64,000 nucleotides of DNA, from positions 1-64,000 of the forward strand of contig NZ_PYOD01000021.1 in NCBI RefSeq assembly GCF_003026285.1, in the 5' to 3' direction. The translations under genes were made by a program, and so were the position numbers. Positions 17,171 through 25,620 of the stretch are shown in pieces. Position 1 is the stretch's first letter. Each line of letters begins with the position of its first letter. The DNA comes from Photobacterium profundum (GTDB lineage: Bacteria > Pseudomonadota > Gammaproteobacteria > Enterobacterales > Vibrionaceae). The notes beneath the pieces are model-generated. The model was not told the DNA's origin, searched no databases, and worked only from the letters and a program-made list of their open reading frames with translations.

Positions 17171-18496
17171 TTAGACAGCCAATACTAAAATCTTGGATCG
17201 ACGTTGGAAGTTATATAGTGCTTTTTTAGCCATCGGTAATTGATCGACATCGGATTCGATAAAGCCTTGTTCTAGGAACCAATGTACGCTGCGAGTGGTT
17301 AAGACAAAAATATGTTTTAAGCGCTGTTCTTTAGCTTGCTGGCGAAGGCGATTAAGCAGTATGACACCACGATCCCCGTCTCTAAAATCGGGGTGAACAG
17401 CAACACATGCCATCTCGGCAATTTTTTCATCAGGAAATGGATACAGTGCAGCGCAAGCAATAATCAGCCCATCGCGTTCAATAATGGTGAACTGTTCGAT
17501 TTCTTGTTCTAGTTGTTCACGAGAGCGGCGTACTAAAATACCTTCTTGTTCGAGAGGGTAGATAAGGTCGAGAATACCACCAATGTCATCAATACCTGCA
17601 CCACGTATTTTTTCAGCACTTGCCATTACGATTTGGGTACCGATACCATCAAGCGAGAAGAGCTCTTGGATTAATGCCCCGTCTTCTTTATAACTAATCA
17701 GATGGCTTCGTGGTACGCCAGCACGGCATGCACTAACGGCTCCTCGTAAGAAACGAGCGGTACCACAATCATCTTCTTGTGCTTCGATTAAACGTTGTAG
17801 AGCCGTTTCTGCTTCGTTGGGCAGCATTTCTGATGCCACTTCACCATCAAGGTCAATAACACCTTGTTCAGAGCAAAAACCAATTAGCTTATCGGCCTTT
17901 AATCTTATGGCTAGCTGAGTTGCGACTTCTTCTGAGGTAAGGTTAAAACACTCCCCCGTCACTGAACTTGCAACTGGCCCCAGCAAAACAATCGAGTTTT
18001 GGGAGAGCTGGCGTTGAATACCATCAATATCAATACGGCGAATACGGCCTGTATGGTAATAATCGATACCGTCATCGATACCCAGTGGCTGGGCGATGAT
18101 GAAATTGCCACTGATGACATTTATCTGCGCCCCTGCCATTGGTGTGTTGTTGAGCCCCATCGAAAATCGTGCCGTAATATCGAGCTGTAATTGTCCCGCA
18201 GCTTGTTTTACTAATTCTAGCGCGCGTGCGTCGGTAACCCGAATACCTTTATGGTAAGGCGTTGTGTAGCCCTGTGAGGCTAATAAGTGTGATATTTGCG
18301 GGCGAGCGCCATATACCACAACAATCTGTAACCCAAGGCTGTTTAACAGCGCGATATCGTTAACAATATTTGCAAAGTTAGGATCAGCAATGGCTTCGCC
18401 GCCTAACATAATGACAACCGTTTTACCTGAATGTGCATTCACGTAGGGGGCTGATTGCCTAAAGCCTTTTACTAGGGCAGTACTACGAAGTTTCAA
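17171..18496 (-). CDS. argA: N-acetylglutamate synthase (amino-acid acetyltransferase)
   Basis: ArgA, 441 residues, acetylates glutamate with acetyl-CoA, the first committed step of arginine biosynthesis, and is classically inhibited by arginine. The N-terminal amino-acid-kinase-like domain (about 20-285) contains GKTVVIMLGGEAIAD and VVVYGARPQISHLL. The C-terminal GNAT domain (about 295-435) contains ACVAVHPDFRDGDRGVILLNRL. The length matches the E. coli-type two-domain enzyme. It is convergent with recD and divergent from a DUF2850-like gene. One possible ArgR half-box was seen in the promoter region but not accepted. Confidence 0.96.
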   Translation of the reverse strand: MKLRSTALVKGFRQSAPYVNAHSGKTVVIMLGGEAIADPNFANIVNDIALLNSLGLQIVVVYGARPQISHLLASQGYTTPYHKGIRVTDARALELVKQAAGQLQLDITARFSMGLNNTPMAGAQINVISGNFIIAQPLGIDDGIDYYHTGRIRRIDIDGIQRQLSQNSIVLLGPVASSVTGECFNLTSEEVATQLAIRLKADKLIGFCSEQGVIDLDGEVASEMLPNEAETALQRLIEAQEDDCGTARFLRGAVSACRAGVPRSHLISYKEDGALIQELFSLDGIGTQIVMASAEKIRGAGIDDIGGILDLIYPLEQEGILVRRSREQLEQEIEQFTIIERDGLIIACAALYPFPDEKIAEMACVAVHPDFRDGDRGVILLNRLRQQAKEQRLKHIFVLTTRSVHWFLEQGFIESDVDQLPMAKKALYNFQRRSKILVLAV

Positions 18497-18683
18497 TATG
18501 TTACATCCATGTAAGGAAATACTTATTCACTCAAAGTAAATGAATTGGCGGAATTGTACAGTCAGTATTGTAATATTTTTTTTGATTCAAGATCCCATTC
18601 TTCAATAAGCAAAAGGTTTTAGCGCAATATTGCCATATGAATTCGGTATATTACGTCAAGTCTTTCGCTGTGTATGGCTGGTA

Positions 18684-19058
18684 ATGAAGAGTACAAATCT
18701 CAAAAAATTCCAAAGTACATTTCTTGTTTCAATTATCGTTATTACGCTAATTTCAGCGATCATGATGGCAACTGGAATGGTCAAGGTTGATTGGTTTGCC
18801 CCTAAACCCCTCGCCAATATTTATGGTACTTGGACGGAGCAAGAAGTTGCACACTATGCTGCTGATAGCTTTGAATTACGTGCATCAGGTGTTTTTGTTA
18901 ATGGGCGACAAATTAGCACTAACTACCAATGGGATGGTAATACATTAAGTTATCGCCTGGGAGATGATGTGTACCTGTATAACTATTTATCTGACCGTTT
19001 AGTACGTCAACAACCCGCTCATTATATTTCAATATTTGCCCGCACCCGAAAGGGGTGA
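18684..19058 (+). CDS. DUF2850-like single-pass membrane protein
   Basis: From ATG 18684 this is a 124-residue protein. It has a short basic N-terminus, one hydrophobic segment (about residues 10-31, TFLVSIIVITLISAIMMATGMV) and an extracytoplasmic domain with IYGTWTEQEVAHYAADSFELRASGVFVNGRQI. That pattern resembles Vibrionaceae proteins annotated DUF2850. A TTG at 18630 in frame would extend it, but it lacks a convincing ribosome-binding site and hides the signal anchor. The function is unknown. Divergent transcription from argA suggests only shared promoter space, not a shared pathway. Confidence 0.75.
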   Translation: MKSTNLKKFQSTFLVSIIVITLISAIMMATGMVKVDWFAPKPLANIYGTWTEQEVAHYAADSFELRASGVFVNGRQISTNYQWDGNTLSYRLGDDVYLYNYLSDRLVRQQPAHYISIFARTRKG

Positions 19059-19358
19059 TTCGCAAGTGACACCTTGCGTGATTCTGTCATCACAGTGTGT
19101 TTTTCATTTACCTGAGTGATGAGGGTAAGATTTCAATAACCAAGTTAATTTGTGATGAGGAATTGCCATCACTTACTAGATTGTGAATCCATTGATATTC
19201 TATCGCGTTAAAAACAAAACCATGACACATTGAAACGGTTTACCGTTAAAATAATTATTCGCATATTAATGAAGTAAGTGTTTGCTCTCATTCGTAATGT
19301 ACCGTGCTGACGCGGTATAATAATTATGTTCATAATTTTATCAATATAGGTCTTTACC
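19059..19358. other. Intergenic stretch with a weak hairpin
   Basis: The only structure I see is CGCAAG - TGACAC - CTTGCG at about 19062-19079 directly after the stop of the DUF2850-like gene, followed by a weak T-rich tract. It may end that transcript. The remainder is AT-rich leader and promoter space for mltA. Confidence 0.5.
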
Positions 19359-20462
19359 GTGTTTCGTCAAATAACAATTGCAATGATTATCATTGGTTTA
19401 GCTGGGTGCTCGCAGTTGCCTACAAATCGTGGACAACAATATTTAGATGGTGACTTTGAACAAGTCTTGAATGAAGTACCCACGGTAGAGTCTGAACAAC
19501 CTCAAGATTACAGTACTTTTTCAGAACAGATGAAAAGGGTTATTGAGCGTTCACCGTCAATGGCAAAAAAATATGAATCGCTTTATCGTCAGATTGAAAA
19601 TTGGGCTGAACAAAACGGCGACCCTCGCCAGCTTGGAAATTATGGTATCCAAGTGGCTCAAATGGGGGGCGGGGATAGTAAAGGCAATGTGATGTTTACG
19701 GGTTATTACTCACCCGTGATTGAACTGCGCCATCAACCTGATGAGACCTACCGTTATCCTGTTTATGGTATGCCAACGTGTGAAGAGCGTTGCCCTAGCC
19801 GTGAAGAGATTTACCAAGGTGCATTAGACGGCCAAGGATTAGAGCTCGGTTACAGTGCATCGATGCTTGATGTCTTTATGATGGAAGTGCAAGGCAGCGG
19901 TTTTGTGCATTTCGACGATGATGGTGAATTACAGTACTTCGCATACAAAGGTAAAAATGGTCATCGTTATGTCAGTATTGGACGTGTGTTGATTGATCGC
20001 GGCGAAGTACCTCGTGAAAAAATGTCACTGAAAGCGATTGAAGAATGGGTGAATGCGAATGACGAAGCGACAGTTCGTGAGTTGTTAGAGCAAAACCCAT
20101 CGTATGTTTTCTTTCAGCCTAAAGAATCTTTAGATGTGATGGGAACGGCGGGTATTCCATTGCTGGCGCATGCATCAGTGGCAGCAGATCGCGAATACTT
20201 ACCAATGGGCAGTGTTATTTTAGCCGAAGTCCCTCAATTGGATGAGGCGGGGAATTGGAACGGTCAGCATGTCTTGAAGTTGCTGATGGCGCTTGATACA
20301 GGCGGTGCTGTGAAGAAGAATCACCTTGATTTATATCACGGCATGGGAAAACAGGCAGGAACGGATGCTGGTCACTACAAACATTTTGGCCGGGTGTGGA
20401 AGCTTGGGCTTCAAGGCAGTGCCACTGAAGATCCATGGTTAATGCCAGTCGCTGAAAAGTAA
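19359..20462 (+). CDS. mltA: Membrane-bound lytic murein transglycosylase A
   Basis: MltA, 367 residues, is an outer-membrane lipoprotein that cleaves the MurNAc-GlcNAc bond in peptidoglycan to give 1,6-anhydro ends. A signal peptide ends in the lipobox LAGC (Cys at about residue 17). The family core includes VMFTGYYSPVIELRHQ, SMLDVFMMEVQGSGFVHF, GTAGIPLLAHASVAADREYLPMGS and the C-terminal LLMALDTGGAVKKNHLDLYHG, which carries the catalytic Asp. The start is GTG 19359, with TATAGG upstream at acceptable spacing. Its position between argA and tcdA matches the E. coli order. Confidence 0.95.
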   Translation: MFRQITIAMIIIGLAGCSQLPTNRGQQYLDGDFEQVLNEVPTVESEQPQDYSTFSEQMKRVIERSPSMAKKYESLYRQIENWAEQNGDPRQLGNYGIQVAQMGGGDSKGNVMFTGYYSPVIELRHQPDETYRYPVYGMPTCEERCPSREEIYQGALDGQGLELGYSASMLDVFMMEVQGSGFVHFDDDGELQYFAYKGKNGHRYVSIGRVLIDRGEVPREKMSLKAIEEWVNANDEATVRELLEQNPSYVFFQPKESLDVMGTAGIPLLAHASVAADREYLPMGSVILAEVPQLDEAGNWNGQHVLKLLMALDTGGAVKKNHLDLYHGMGKQAGTDAGHYKHFGRVWKLGLQGSATEDPWLMPVAEK

Positions 20463-20532
20463 GCCTGAGTCGAGTGCAGTAAGCGATATCACCTTCACCT
20501 ACAATTTGTGGGATACTGGACAATCTCTACCA

Positions 20533-20560
20533 GAGCGCGTATAAAACGCGCTCATTCTTT
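20533..20560 (+). terminator. Terminator after mltA
   Basis: GAGCGCGT - ATAAA - ACGCGCTC followed by ATTCTTT, about 70 bp after the mltA stop and before tcdA. Confidence 0.75.
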
Positions 20561-20594
20561 ATCTGAACGATCCTTAGCTATCAGTGAATAATTT

Positions 20595-21407
20595 ATGCGC
20601 GAATTAGAAACCCCAGCCTCAGAGAATTATAATCAACGTTTTGGTGGCACACGCCGTCTATATGGCAACAGCGAAGTTGAAATATTACGTGCTGCGCATG
20701 TGTGTGTGATTGGCATTGGTGGTGTAGGTTCTTGGGCTGCAGAAGCGCTCGCTCGTTCAGGTGTGGGTGAATTAACCTTAATTGATATGGATGACATCTG
20801 TGTTACCAACATTAATCGTCAGATCCATGCGATGACAGGTACCATTGGTCAGAGCAAGATTGAAGTCATGGCTGAACGTATTAAATTGATCAACCCTGAG
20901 TGTAAGGTCAATTTGATCGATGATTTTATTACTCCCGAGAATATCGCTGAGTATATTGATGCGCGTTATGACTACATTCTTGATGCGATTGATAGCATGA
21001 AACCTAAAGCGGCGTTGCTGGCATATTGTAAGAGCAATAAGCTTAAAGTGATCACTACTGGTGGTGCAGGTGGTCAGACTGATCCGACTCAAATTCAAAT
21101 TACAGATTTAACCAAGACAATCCAAGATCCGCTGGCAAAGAAATTACGTGATACGTTACGCCGCTTTCATAACTTCAGTAAAAACCCGAAGCGTAAATTT
21201 GGCATTGATTGCGTGTTTTCTACTGAGCAATTAAAGTACCCGCAAGCTGATGGTTCAGTATGCAATGTCAAAGCATCGGCTGACGGCCCTAAACGAATGG
21301 ATTGTGCGAGTGGTTTTGGTGCCGCAACTATGGTAACGGCAACATTCGGCTTTGTTGCTGTTTCTCGTATTATTCAAAAAATAGTTGAAAAGCATTTACA
21401 GAAATAA
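20595..21407 (+). CDS. tcdA: tRNA threonylcarbamoyladenosine dehydratase
   Basis: TcdA (CsdL/YgdL), 270 residues, is an E1-like ATP-dependent enzyme that cyclises t6A at position 37 of ANN-decoding tRNAs to ct6A. Near the N-terminus FGGTRRLYG precedes the nucleotide-binding VCVIGIGGVGSWAAEALAR, and LIDMDDICVTNINRQIHA is the adenylation motif with the family's Asp and Arg. ILDAIDSMKPKAALLAYC and the C-terminal RMDCASGFGAATMVTATFGF are also typical. It converges on csdE-csdA, which in E. coli supply the sulfur-relay partners that support ct6A formation. Confidence 0.95.
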   Translation: MRELETPASENYNQRFGGTRRLYGNSEVEILRAAHVCVIGIGGVGSWAAEALARSGVGELTLIDMDDICVTNINRQIHAMTGTIGQSKIEVMAERIKLINPECKVNLIDDFITPENIAEYIDARYDYILDAIDSMKPKAALLAYCKSNKLKVITTGGAGGQTDPTQIQITDLTKTIQDPLAKKLRDTLRRFHNFSKNPKRKFGIDCVFSTEQLKYPQADGSVCNVKASADGPKRMDCASGFGAATMVTATFGFVAVSRIIQKIVEKHLQK

Positions 21408-21459
21408 CGTTATCTCGGCGAGTCGATAGCCGCTGATTTATGTGCAGTGTTTTTGCGAT

Positions 21460-21488
21460 AAAAAGGAGAGCTGAAGCTCTCCTTTTTA
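21460..21488. terminator. Bidirectional terminator between tcdA and csdE
   Basis: AAAAAGGAGAGCT - GA - AGCTCTCCTTTTT is a perfect stem with A and T runs on both sides. It serves the convergent tcdA (+) and csdAE (-) transcripts. Confidence 0.92.
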
Positions 21489-21526
21489 GTATTCAAACAA
21501 ACGATCGTTTATTCAAAAAGATGATG

Positions 21527-21961
21527 CTAGTCAGCAAGCGTTTTAATTTGCTCCACAATGGCTTTTAAACCATTGCCACGTGATGGGCTAAGGTGGGCAA
21601 TTAAACCAAGTTGTTCAAAATAGGTATCAATATCAAATTCTCGAATTTCTTCCGCATTTTTACCTTCGTAAGCAGCAAGCACTAATGTAATTAGACCGCG
21701 TACAATGCGCGCATCTGAATCTGCCATAAAATGAAACTGACCATCTTGTGCCTCATGTGCCAACCATACTTGGCTTTCACAGCCACTTACTTTCAACTCT
21801 TCGTGCTTAAATATTTCAGGTAATACGGGCAGTTTTTTGCCTAATTGAATTACTGTGCGGTATCTATCTTCCCAGCCATTCGCAGCTTGCATCTGCTCAA
21901 CGATATCGTTCGTGGTAATTTCTGTTCCGAATGGATGTTGAGGCAGTGTCGCGTCAGTCAT
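21527..21961 (-). CDS. csdE: Cysteine desulfurase sulfur acceptor CsdE
   Basis: CsdE, 144 residues, is a SufE-like protein that accepts persulfide sulfur from CsdA and passes it on. The conserved acceptor cysteine lies in EELKVSGCESQVWLAHE at about residue 60. DARIVRGLITLVLAAYEGKNAEEI and LSPSRGNGLKAIV are further SufE/CsdE signatures. It lies 14 bp downstream of csdA on the same strand, so the two form one unit. The E. coli CsdA-CsdE pair works with TcdA, encoded convergently next door. Confidence 0.94.
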   Translation of the reverse strand: MTDATLPQHPFGTEITTNDIVEQMQAANGWEDRYRTVIQLGKKLPVLPEIFKHEELKVSGCESQVWLAHEAQDGQFHFMADSDARIVRGLITLVLAAYEGKNAEEIREFDIDTYFEQLGLIAHLSPSRGNGLKAIVEQIKTLAD

Positions 21962-21975
21962 GATTTTCTCTCTTT

Positions 21976-23196
21976 TTACAGCAAACTACAGGCTTTATGG
22001 AGCGCAGCAATAAAGCGCTCAACGTCTTGTTCTGTGTTGTATAGGGCCAAGGATACGCGCAACGTTCCTGTTAACCCTAATGCATCAAGCATCGGGTGAG
22101 CACAATGATGTCCAGCTCGTAATGCTATGCCTTGTTGGTCGAGTAGGGTAGCAATATCTTGGTGGTGCACGCCATCAACAACAAATGAAAATAGGCTCGC
22201 ATGCTCTTGTAGGCCGATGATACGTAAATCATCAATTTCACTAATACCTTCAATGGCCTTTTGACGAAGCTGTGCAATGTGTTGTTCGGCACCATGACGA
22301 TCTAAGCTTTCTAACCATTCAATGGCTGTTGCTAATGCAAGGCTACCTGCGACATTAGGGGTGCCAGCTTCGAATTTCCCCGGCAATGCTGAAAATGTAG
22401 TACCAGAAAATGATACTTTCTCAACCATCTTGCCACCACCGTGCCAAGGAGGCATCACCTCGAGCAGTGCTTTCTTGCCATAAAGTACACCTATACCCGC
22501 AGGTGCATAGAGTTTATGCCCAGAAAAAACATAAAAGTCGGCATCCAGTGTTTGAACATCTACCGTTTCATGAACAATACCTTGAGCACCATCAACAACA
22601 ACAACCGCATTGTAATGATGGGCAGCAGTCGTTATTGCTTCGATAGGGTTACGAGTGCCTGTCACATTGGTGATATGGGCAATTGCGACAATTTTGGTTT
22701 TATCGGTTAATAGCTGGTGGAAGGCATCCATGTCTAGCGTGCAATTGGGAAGCATGGGTATTTTAACCACGTGTGCGCCCGTTTGCTCAGCGACGATTTG
22801 CCAAGGCACGATATTCGCGTGGTGTTCTAGTTCACTGACTAGAATTTCATCGCCAGGTTGTAACGTTTGGCGAGCATATGTTTGAGCGATAAGATTTAAC
22901 GCTTCTGTCGCGCCACGGGTCCAAATGATTTCACAACTATGTTGAGCATGAATAAATTGTTGAACGGTTTGGCGAGCTTGTTCAAATTTTGCAGTAGCGG
23001 ATGCTGTTAGGCTATGACTGCCACGGTGAACGTTGGCATTGTGACCACTGTAATACTGTTGGATCGTTTCAATCACCACGAGTGGTTTTTGTGCCGTTGC
23101 TGCACTATCGAGATAGACAAGCGGTTGGCCATTACAGTTTTGTTGTAAGGCTGGAAACTGTTGATAAACTTGATTGATATCGAATTGAGCAGTCAT
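21976..23196 (-). CDS. csdA: Cysteine desulfurase CsdA
   Basis: CsdA, 406 residues, is a PLP-dependent class V aminotransferase-fold enzyme that takes sulfur from cysteine (and selenium or sulfinate from analogues). The N-terminal VYLDSAATAQKP is typical of group II desulfurases. The PLP lysine is in FYVFSGHKLYAPAGIGVLYG. The active-site cysteine is in LRAGHHCAHPMLDALG near residue 360, in the short-loop context of SufS/CsdA enzymes. HANVHRGSHSLTASAT is another family motif. It leads the csdA-csdE operon and is upstream of the GcvB RNA gene on the same strand. Confidence 0.95.
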   Translation of the reverse strand: MTAQFDINQVYQQFPALQQNCNGQPLVYLDSAATAQKPLVVIETIQQYYSGHNANVHRGSHSLTASATAKFEQARQTVQQFIHAQHSCEIIWTRGATEALNLIAQTYARQTLQPGDEILVSELEHHANIVPWQIVAEQTGAHVVKIPMLPNCTLDMDAFHQLLTDKTKIVAIAHITNVTGTRNPIEAITTAAHHYNAVVVVDGAQGIVHETVDVQTLDADFYVFSGHKLYAPAGIGVLYGKKALLEVMPPWHGGGKMVEKVSFSGTTFSALPGKFEAGTPNVAGSLALATAIEWLESLDRHGAEQHIAQLRQKAIEGISEIDDLRIIGLQEHASLFSFVVDGVHHQDIATLLDQQGIALRAGHHCAHPMLDALGLTGTLRVSLALYNTEQDVERFIAALHKACSLL

Positions 23197-23347
23197 GGTG
23201 AGTCACATTGCGTAAATTTAAGGGAGCGATCATGCTAATTATTTACGGCAAGGGCAAGTAGATATCCCTATTCCTTAAATAATTTCTCTATTCTTTGAGT
23301 AATTATACTTATAGAGCGTGTGTTTTGCCGATAAGAAAAGTACAGAT

Positions 23348-23540
23348 AAAAAAAAAGCACTGCGTTGGGGCGCAGTGCTAAGAATCAAACTTTGACAGAC
23401 AGGTCAAACAAAAAAGAAGTAAATGGTAGATTCACTACCTGTCCGACACAACTCGGACAATATGCAAACACAACATCGCAACATTGACTTAACCGATAAT
23501 GCCAGAGGGCAGAATATCAGACGCTTAAGCCTACGTTGCG
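23348..23540 (-). ncRNA. gcvB: GcvB small regulatory RNA
   Basis: On the minus strand, upstream of and divergent from gcvA as in E. coli, lies an unannotated RNA of about 193 nt. Hallmarks of GcvB are present: the G/U-rich R1 seed GATGTTGTGTTTGCA (about 23465-23479), a hairpin GTCCGAGTTGTGTCGGAC after it, the R2/R3-like conserved block GACCTGTCTGTC (about 23394-23405), and a terminator AGCACTGCG...CGCAGTGCT followed by nine Ts at 23348-23380. The 5' part folds as a long hairpin (CTTAAGCG ... GGTTAAG). GcvB acts with Hfq to repress many amino-acid and peptide transport mRNAs. The 5' end is estimated from the promoter. Confidence 0.92.
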
Positions 23541-23546
23541 ACACGA

Positions 23547-23575
23547 ATCATAGGGTTTATGTAGCTCTTGAACAA
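23547..23575 (-). promoter_or_regulatory. gcvB promoter
   Basis: On the minus strand TTGTTC (23570-23575) and TATGAT (23547-23552) are spaced by 17 bp. They place transcription start at about 23540. The promoter sits 61-89 bp upstream of gcvA, so a regulator bound here could affect both. CTAAT at 23608-23612 could be a GcvA-type contact. Confidence 0.65.
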
Positions 23576-23635
23576 TGGACAATTTATAATACTCACCATT
23601 AAAAAAACTAATGTATCAGCTAACATCGGAAAACT

Positions 23636-24544
23636 ATGTCTAGACGATTACCACCGCTTAACTCATTGAAGGTTTTTGAAGCCGCAGCACGGCACTTAAG
23701 TTTTACGCGCGCAGCGGAAGAACTATTTGTCACACAAGCTGCTGTAAGCCACCAAATTAAAGCGCTTGAGGAATTTCTTGGGCTTAAATTATTCCGTCGT
23801 CGCAACCGTTCATTACTGTTGACCGAAGAGGGACAAAGCTACTTTCTCGATATAAAAGATGTTTTTTCAGCGATATCTGAAGCAACTGATAAAGTGCTTG
23901 AAAGGGGAGCGAAAGGAGCATTAACCATTAGTTTACCTCCTAGTTTTGCTATTCAATGGCTGGTGCCTCGTTTAGCTGATTTTAATGAGCAACATCCTGA
24001 GATTGATGTGCGAATTAAGGCGGTTGATTTAGATGAAGGATCGTTAACAGATGATGTCGATGTTGCGATTTATTATGGCCGTGGTAATTGGACCGGTCTA
24101 CGTGCCGACAAGCTGTATCAAGAGTACCTTTTGCCAGTTTGTTCACCGATGTTACTTACCGGTATTAAACCGTTACGCAGCTTAAGTGATTTAAAATTAC
24201 ATACTTTACTACATGATACGTCGCGAAAAGAATGGAAAAACTATGTTCGTCACTATGAGCTAAGTGACATCAATGTTAATCAAGGCCCGATCTTTAGTCA
24301 TTCCACCATGGTATTACAGGCGGCTGTGCATGGTCAGGGAATTGCACTGGGCAACAACGTGCTTGCTCAGCCTGAATTAGATGCTGGTCGCTTAGTGTGT
24401 CCATTTGATGAAATATTAATGAGTAAAAATGCGTTTTATTTGGTTTGTCAGGAACGACAAGCTGAAACTGGCCGTATTCAAGCCTTCCGTGATTGGGTAT
24501 TGGCAAAAGCAGCAAGAGAGCAGGAAGATATTACGGATGCCTAA
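23636..24544 (+). CDS. gcvA: Glycine cleavage system regulator GcvA (LysR family)
   Basis: GcvA, 302 residues, is a LysR-type regulator that in E. coli controls glycine cleavage genes and activates the divergent gcvB. The N-terminus, RRLPPLNSLKVFEAAARHLSF followed by TRAAEELFVTQAAVSHQIKALE, is the characteristic GcvA helix-turn-helix region (about 5-50). The effector domain contains LTISLPPSFAIQWLVPRLADF and VDVAIYYGRGNW. Immediate divergence from gcvB is strong contextual support. The stop overlaps the next gene by 8 bp, so gcvA probably heads a cluster with the hydrolase, ygdD and rlmM. Confidence 0.95.
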   Translation: MSRRLPPLNSLKVFEAAARHLSFTRAAEELFVTQAAVSHQIKALEEFLGLKLFRRRNRSLLLTEEGQSYFLDIKDVFSAISEATDKVLERGAKGALTISLPPSFAIQWLVPRLADFNEQHPEIDVRIKAVDLDEGSLTDDVDVAIYYGRGNWTGLRADKLYQEYLLPVCSPMLLTGIKPLRSLSDLKLHTLLHDTSRKEWKNYVRHYELSDINVNQGPIFSHSTMVLQAAVHGQGIALGNNVLAQPELDAGRLVCPFDEILMSKNAFYLVCQERQAETGRIQAFRDWVLAKAAREQEDITDA

Positions 24545-25247
24545 TTCTAACGTAGAAGCTAGCGAGAAGCCTGCATTGCCTACCTACCTTGTGGATGGGC
24601 CTAAATGTGATGAAGAGGCAATAGCGACGTTTCTGTTTACTCATGGCGCAGGAGCCGGCATGGATCATGAGTTTATGACGGAAATAGCTCAAGGTATTGC
24701 CGCGCATAGCATTCGGGTAATTCGCTTTAACTTTCCTTACATGGTTAAACGTCAGGAAGATGGCAAAAAACGCCCTCCTGATCGTCAACCTAAGCTGTTA
24801 CTCGATCTGCAGCACCATATTGATCAATTCGCCGATGGTAAATTAGTGATTGGTGGTAAATCGATGGGCGGACGTATGGCGAGCTTGATCGTGAGTGATG
24901 TTGCTAATGAATCGCCAGGTGTCGAAAATTGTACGGCGAAAGTACAGGGTGTTGCGTGTTTAGGTTTTCCTTTTCACCCGCCAGGGAAACCAGAAAACTT
25001 TCGAGGTGAGCACTTAAAAGTTGCCACTTTACCAACATTAATTCTGCAAGGTGAGCGTGATACGTTTGGTACACGGCCAGAAGTTGAAGGGTGGCAGTAT
25101 GCTGATTCGGTTTCTGTGACATTTTTACCTGATGGTGATCATAGTTTAAAACCGAGAAAAAAATCAGGCCATACCGAACAAGAAAACCGAGAAAAGACGG
25201 TGGAATACTTGGTTGATTTTATTAAGGAGAGCGTGGGTGCAGTCTAG
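24537..25247 (+). CDS. Alpha/beta hydrolase, Tex30/KANL3-like
   Basis: A 236-residue alpha/beta hydrolase fold protein of unknown substrate. The strand-turn FLFTHGAGAGMDHEFM gives an oxyanion-type loop. The nucleophile elbow is VIGGKSMGGRMAS (Ser in GKSMGG). A late TLILQGERDTFGTRPEV holds the likely catalytic Asp and LPDGDHSLKPRKKSG the His, so the triad looks complete. That K-S-M-G-G-R pattern and the DHS-L-P motif resemble the Tex30/KANL3-type family. The start is ATG 24537, overlapping gcvA, and the C-terminus overlaps ygdD, so translation is probably coupled along the cluster. Confidence 0.82.
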   Translation: MPNSNVEASEKPALPTYLVDGPKCDEEAIATFLFTHGAGAGMDHEFMTEIAQGIAAHSIRVIRFNFPYMVKRQEDGKKRPPDRQPKLLLDLQHHIDQFADGKLVIGGKSMGGRMASLIVSDVANESPGVENCTAKVQGVACLGFPFHPPGKPENFRGEHLKVATLPTLILQGERDTFGTRPEVEGWQYADSVSVTFLPDGDHSLKPRKKSGHTEQENREKTVEYLVDFIKESVGAV

Positions 25248-25611
25248 AAACATCTTATTTTTCGCAGCCTTAAGTGGTGTGGTGATGGTCGCTCTTGGGG
25301 CATTTGCCGCGCACGGATTGAAATCGCAATTGCCGCCATATTTACTCGATGTGTTTAATACCGGCGTGCAATATCAAGCTTGGCATACACTTGCTTTGCT
25401 CGGATGTGGATTATGGGCACGCATTATGCCGACAAAAGCGGTATTATACGCAGCCCTGTTTTTTGCAGCAGGAATTTTACTCTTTAGTGGCAGCTTATAT
25501 GCGCTGGCATTAACAGGGATAAAATGGTTTGGCCCCATCACTCCGCTGGGGGGCATTTGTTTTATTATTGGTTGGGCAGCGCTTGCAATGGCTGCCTGGC
25601 GCTCAGCTTGA
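25237..25611 (+). CDS. ygdD: YgdD/DUF423 family inner-membrane protein
   Basis: A 124-residue protein with four hydrophobic helices. It matches the DUF423 (YgdD) family: GALGAFAAHGLKSQL-like segment (LGAFAAHGLKSQLPPYLLDVFNTGVQYQAWHTLALL), then LFFAAGILLFSGSLYALALTG and ITPLGGICFIIGW. The function is unknown. Translation starts at GTG 25237 with an excellent AAGGAGA 7 bp upstream; in-frame codons before it lack one. The E. coli order gcvA-ygdD-rlmM is preserved here, with a hydrolase gene inserted. Confidence 0.92.
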   Translation: MQSRNILFFAALSGVVMVALGAFAAHGLKSQLPPYLLDVFNTGVQYQAWHTLALLGCGLWARIMPTKAVLYAALFFAAGILLFSGSLYALALTGIKWFGPITPLGGICFIIGWAALAMAAWRSA

Positions 25612-25620
25612 GGATTCAAA

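Noticed and set aside
18516..18545. ArgR box upstream of argA
   Set aside because: TGAATAAGTATTTC and an ATTCA half-site are present on the minus strand, but their spacing (11 bp) and second halves do not fit the paired ARG-box arrangement.
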